Source: CAYUNE01 sp964446115
GTDB taxonomy: Bacteria; Desulfobacterota; Desulfobulbia; Desulfobulbales; Desulfobulbaceae
Length of the DNA stretch: 64,000 nucleotides
Direction: 5' to 3'
Assembly (NCBI GenBank): GCA_964446115.1
Contig: CAYUNE010000008.1
Span: 62,001 to 126,000 of the forward strand
Positions within the stretch are counted from its first letter, which is position 1. Each line of letters starts with the position of its first letter. A model generated the notes under the pieces. That model had not been told where the DNA came from, did not search any database, and saw only the letters and a list, made by a program, of their open reading frames with translations. Positions 62,057 through 64,000 of this stretch are shown here, piece by piece. A program made the translations under genes and the position numbers.

Positions 62057-62090
62057 CCGGCTGCAGGCGGAAAACTCCGGCTGCAGCCGG
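62057..62090. repeat. Perfect 10-bp inverted repeat downstream of the P-II remnant
   Basis: CCGGCTGCAG (62057-62066) and CTGCAGCCGG (62081-62090) are exact inverted arms around 14 nt. The repeat starts 6 nt after the stop of the P-II remnant on the minus strand and may have been its terminator, although no T-run is seen. Confidence 0.45.
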
Positions 62091-62096
62091 GGTATA

Positions 62097-62276
62097 TCAA
62101 AGCGCGTCGCGGTCCCGTTCGCCGGTACGGACCCTGACAACCCGCTCCACGGGCAGGACAAAAATCTTGCCGTCGCCGATCTTGCCGGAGCGGGCCGCAT
62201 TGACAACGGTCTCGATCACCTGTTCCACCTCATCGGCCCCGACAATGATCTTCATCTTGATTTGCCGGTGGTAACT
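62097..62276 (-). pseudogene. C-terminal remnant of a P-II signalling protein (GlnK/GlnB type)
   Basis: In this frame the minus strand reads SYHRQIKMKIIVGADEVEQV, then ETVVNAARSGKIGDGKIFV and VERVVRVRTGERDRDAL before the stop. That is the second half of a P-II protein, including the B- and C-loop regions; residues 1 to about 50, including most of the T-loop with its modifiable tyrosine, are missing. The missing part is replaced by the amtB remnant in another frame. P-II proteins normally bind AmtB to regulate ammonium uptake. An ATG at 62255 could start a 52-residue fragment without function. Confidence 0.85.
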
Positions 62277-62518
62277 CCCCTGAGACCAAGGTGTTTCAGA
62301 CCGCCGACAAAACCGGCGATATCCGGCCCGAAGGCCATGGAATACCCGTAGGCCACCCAGATAATGGAAATGAGTCCCAAACAGAAAAAGCTCTGCATGG
62401 TGGTGGACAGCACGTTTTTCGATCTGACAAGACCTCCGTAAAAGAGTGCCAGGCCGGGGGTCATCAGCATGACCATTGCCGTTGCGACCAGCATAAACGC
62501 CGTATCACCTGTGTTCAT
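62252..62518 (-). pseudogene. N-terminal remnant of an ammonium transporter
   Basis: This 88-residue frame begins MNTGDTAFMLVATAMVMLMT and continues GLALFYGGLVRSKNVLSTTM, the start of AmtB/Amt proteins with their first two TM segments. It breaks off near FVGGLKHLGL, where about 320 residues should follow, and ends in a short out-of-frame tail. The break coincides with the start of the P-II remnant, so a deletion removed most of amtB and the first half of the P-II gene. A sigma-54-like promoter lies upstream. Confidence 0.88.
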
Positions 62519-62601
62519 GGTTCAATCCTCCTCTTGCTTGCAGTTGATGGACGGTGTTCCGTTGCCCTCGGCAGACGGAACAGACAGTTCACCATCACCT
62601 A

Positions 62602-62617
62602 AGCAGGGATCGGGCCA
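62602..62617 (-). promoter_or_regulatory. Sigma-54-type promoter upstream of the amtB remnant
   Basis: On the minus strand TGGCCCGATCCCTGCT shows GG and GC elements 12 nt apart, as in the -24/-12 consensus TGGCAC-N5-TTGCA. It lies about 84 nt before the amtB start. Nitrogen-regulated amtB promoters are commonly of this type, which supports the assignment. Confidence 0.5.
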
Positions 62618-62777
62618 ACCTCACCGGTTTTCTCTCAACCAATTGAAATTCTGGTTATTTTACCAAGCAAATCAAGGCTCGCGAGAAAATCAAATCAATG
62701 CATTTATGTAAAAATGAAATCGAAAAATTTACAGAATTGTCGATTGGGCAAAACAGGAAGAAAATTTGGCGAAAGGA

Positions 62778-63812
62778 TCAGGGTAGGGTAAGTTGCTCGG
62801 GAGTGTTGACGTTGCGCCAGGAGATACGGAGCCCGGTTGGGGGGACGGGGGTGTGGACGGCGCTGTGACCGGTAATGCGGTTGATGCGGTAGCATCCGGC
62901 AAGGGCCATCTCTTCGAAGAGGGGACGGCAGCGGAAGTCATAATGGGCCAGTAACGGTTCAACGCGGCCGTGGCCGTCGAGATCCGGCAGCAGGGCCCAG
63001 GCGCCGGGCCTGCGTTTTGCCAGCAGCCACTCCAGCGCTTCGGTTTGAATATCAGGCAGATCACAGGCAGCCACCAGCCAGGTGACCGCAGGATTCCAAC
63101 GCATGGCCGCAAGGATTCCGGCAAGCGGCCCCTGCACGCCCGGCGCATCAACAAGACGGACGGTTGCCCCAAGCCCCGAAGGCAGCTCGCCTTTGCCGGC
63201 GAGCACCAGCTTATCCGTCACCGGACCCAGTTTCGCCATCAGATGTTCAAGCCAGGTGCGCCCCTCTTTTTCGATCAGATGCTTGGGACACCCCATGCGC
63301 CTGCTGCGGCCGCCGATGAGCACACATCCCCACACCGGTGTCCGCAGCCAGGTTTCCCTGAGCCACCGGAGAATGAAGTCATACACCGCCTCCGTGTTGA
63401 TCATGCTGCGTTCAAGGGTGAGCAACACCTCGCCGGCCCCCGGAGGCGGCTCGCTATATCCCTTGCCCAGCAGCCAGATTTTCGGCACCGGCGTGGAGCC
63501 ATGTCCCTCAACCAGAACCAGGTCATGATCGCTGCAGAGTGATCCGAAAAGAGCCGGATAGCCGCCCTTGTCATGTCGCCGCCGGAAGTTCTCCTCGCCC
63601 AGCAGACAGACATCGGCACCGGTACGGTAAAAACGGTCGCTGTCCTTTCCCGGTTGATCAACCCGGACATTGTGGGCCCCGTCCTTGACCACGGCAACGC
63701 GCAGTCCCAGGTCAATGAACATGCGGGCCAGCTCTTCGATGAGGGTTGTCTTACCGGCCCCGCTTAAGCCGCAGATGCCCAGCACCGGCATGTTGTTGAT
63801 CCGCTCCGTCAT
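62778..63812 (-). CDS. MobB-MobA fusion for molybdenum guanine dinucleotide cofactor
   Basis: This 344-residue protein joins two functions. Residues 1-160 are MobB-like, with P-loop CGLSGAGKTTLIEEL and the DLVLVEGHG motif. Residues 165-344 are MobA-like, with CVLIGGRSRRMGCPKHL and AACDLPDIQTE, which guanylylates molybdopterin using GTP to form MGD. Fused proteins of this kind are known. ATG 63812 has AGAGGGTG close upstream; GTG 63815 is adjacent. The start lies 6 nt after the stop of the menaquinone gene. Confidence 0.92.
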   Translation of the reverse strand: MTERINNMPVLGICGLSGAGKTTLIEELARMFIDLGLRVAVVKDGAHNVRVDQPGKDSDRFYRTGADVCLLGEENFRRRHDKGGYPALFGSLCSDHDLVLVEGHGSTPVPKIWLLGKGYSEPPPGAGEVLLTLERSMINTEAVYDFILRWLRETWLRTPVWGCVLIGGRSRRMGCPKHLIEKEGRTWLEHLMAKLGPVTDKLVLAGKGELPSGLGATVRLVDAPGVQGPLAGILAAMRWNPAVTWLVAACDLPDIQTEALEWLLAKRRPGAWALLPDLDGHGRVEPLLAHYDFRCRPLFEEMALAGCYRINRITGHSAVHTPVPPTGLRISWRNVNTPEQLTLP

Positions 63813-63818
63813 CACCCT

Positions 63819-64000
63819 CTACAGCTCCTCGGAAAAAACAGCGGCATCCCTGCCGCGGCGCAGGAGTTCCTCCACGGCCGCCCTGCCCTCCTCCCCCAGG
63901 CTCAGGGAAAAATCATTGACATAAAGATCGATATGGTTCCGCATCACCTTTATTTCCATTTCCCTGGCATGGCGCCGGATATACTCCTCGCAGTGGTCGG
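63819..64000 (-). CDS. Menaquinone (futalosine pathway) enzyme, MqnD-like C-terminus, partial
   Basis: The last 60 codons of a gene entering from the right edge read EEYIRRHAREMEIKVMRNHI, then DLYVNDFSLSLGEEGRAAVE. This resembles the C-terminus of the MqnA/MqnD family, closest to 1,4-dihydroxy-6-naphthoate synthase (MqnD). It indicates menaquinone synthesis by the futalosine route, consistent with complex I and anaerobic respiration. MqnA cannot be excluded from this fragment. Confidence 0.7.
   Translation of the reverse strand, partial: DHCEEYIRRHAREMEIKVMRNHIDLYVNDFSLSLGEEGRAAVEELLRRGRDAAVFSEEL

Overview
The window looks like chromosomal DNA of a Gram-negative, anaerobic, sulfur-cycle-type deltaproteobacterium (Desulfobacterota, most likely near Desulfobulbales). 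The pointers are a complex I cluster without the NADH-oxidising NuoE/F/G module, a futalosine-type menaquinone gene at the right edge, MobB-MobA, late cobalamin assembly genes, citramalate synthase, a DUF4911 gene beside miaB, and a chemoreceptor with a C-terminal bacteriohemerythrin domain (DcrH-like). This is inference from gene families; no marker rRNA is present. I saw no tRNA or rRNA genes and no CRISPR array.

Layout. 1-3.9 kb: a truncated membrane PAS sensor (-), diverging from an RsbR/RsbS/RsbT-like partner-switching (stressosome-type) set whose third protein is an RsbT-like domain joined to a histidine-kinase-like domain, both degenerate. 4-8.7 kb: an SDR enzyme, a double-domain M16 peptidase lipoprotein and a tandem universal stress protein. 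8.8-15.2 kb (-): an oligopeptide/dipeptide ABC transporter (SBP, two permeases, two ATPases) with an M19 dipeptidase. 15.4-27.0 kb (-): nuoABCDHIJK followed by four antiporter-like subunits and an 82-residue membrane protein. 27.5-40.9 kb (+): a 63 % lysine mini-protein, an MFS transporter, fumC, lysC, cimA, a ComEA-like protein, a single-ORF MiaA-RecJ fusion, purB, a DUF4911 protein, miaB and a HAD phosphatase. 40.9-44.6 kb (-): aroK-cobC-cobU-cobT-cobS. 44.8-51 kb: an M18 aminopeptidase, a secreted propeller-like protein, and a beta-helix/GT2 glycosyltransferase pair. 51.1-58.1 kb: accessory DNA with an IS3-OrfA-tailed ORF, a LuxR-type regulator and a 1627-residue secreted surface protein bracketed by copies of an intergenic repeat. 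58.5-64 kb: the hemerythrin chemoreceptor, palindrome-rich non-coding DNA, a small HTH protein, a fused remnant of amtB and a P-II gene behind a sigma-54-like promoter, mobBA, and the end of a menaquinone gene.

How they work together. The core is anaerobic energy and precursor metabolism: ferredoxin- or F420-type (not NADH) electron input to complex I, a menaquinone pool, fumarase, branched-chain and aspartate-family amino acid synthesis, peptide uptake with hydrolysis, and cobamide and molybdopterin cofactor assembly. The points most worth a second look are the MiaA-RecJ fusion, the degenerate RsbT-kinase fusion, the polylysine protein, the amtB/P-II deletion scar, and the hairpin repeat family around the large secreted protein.
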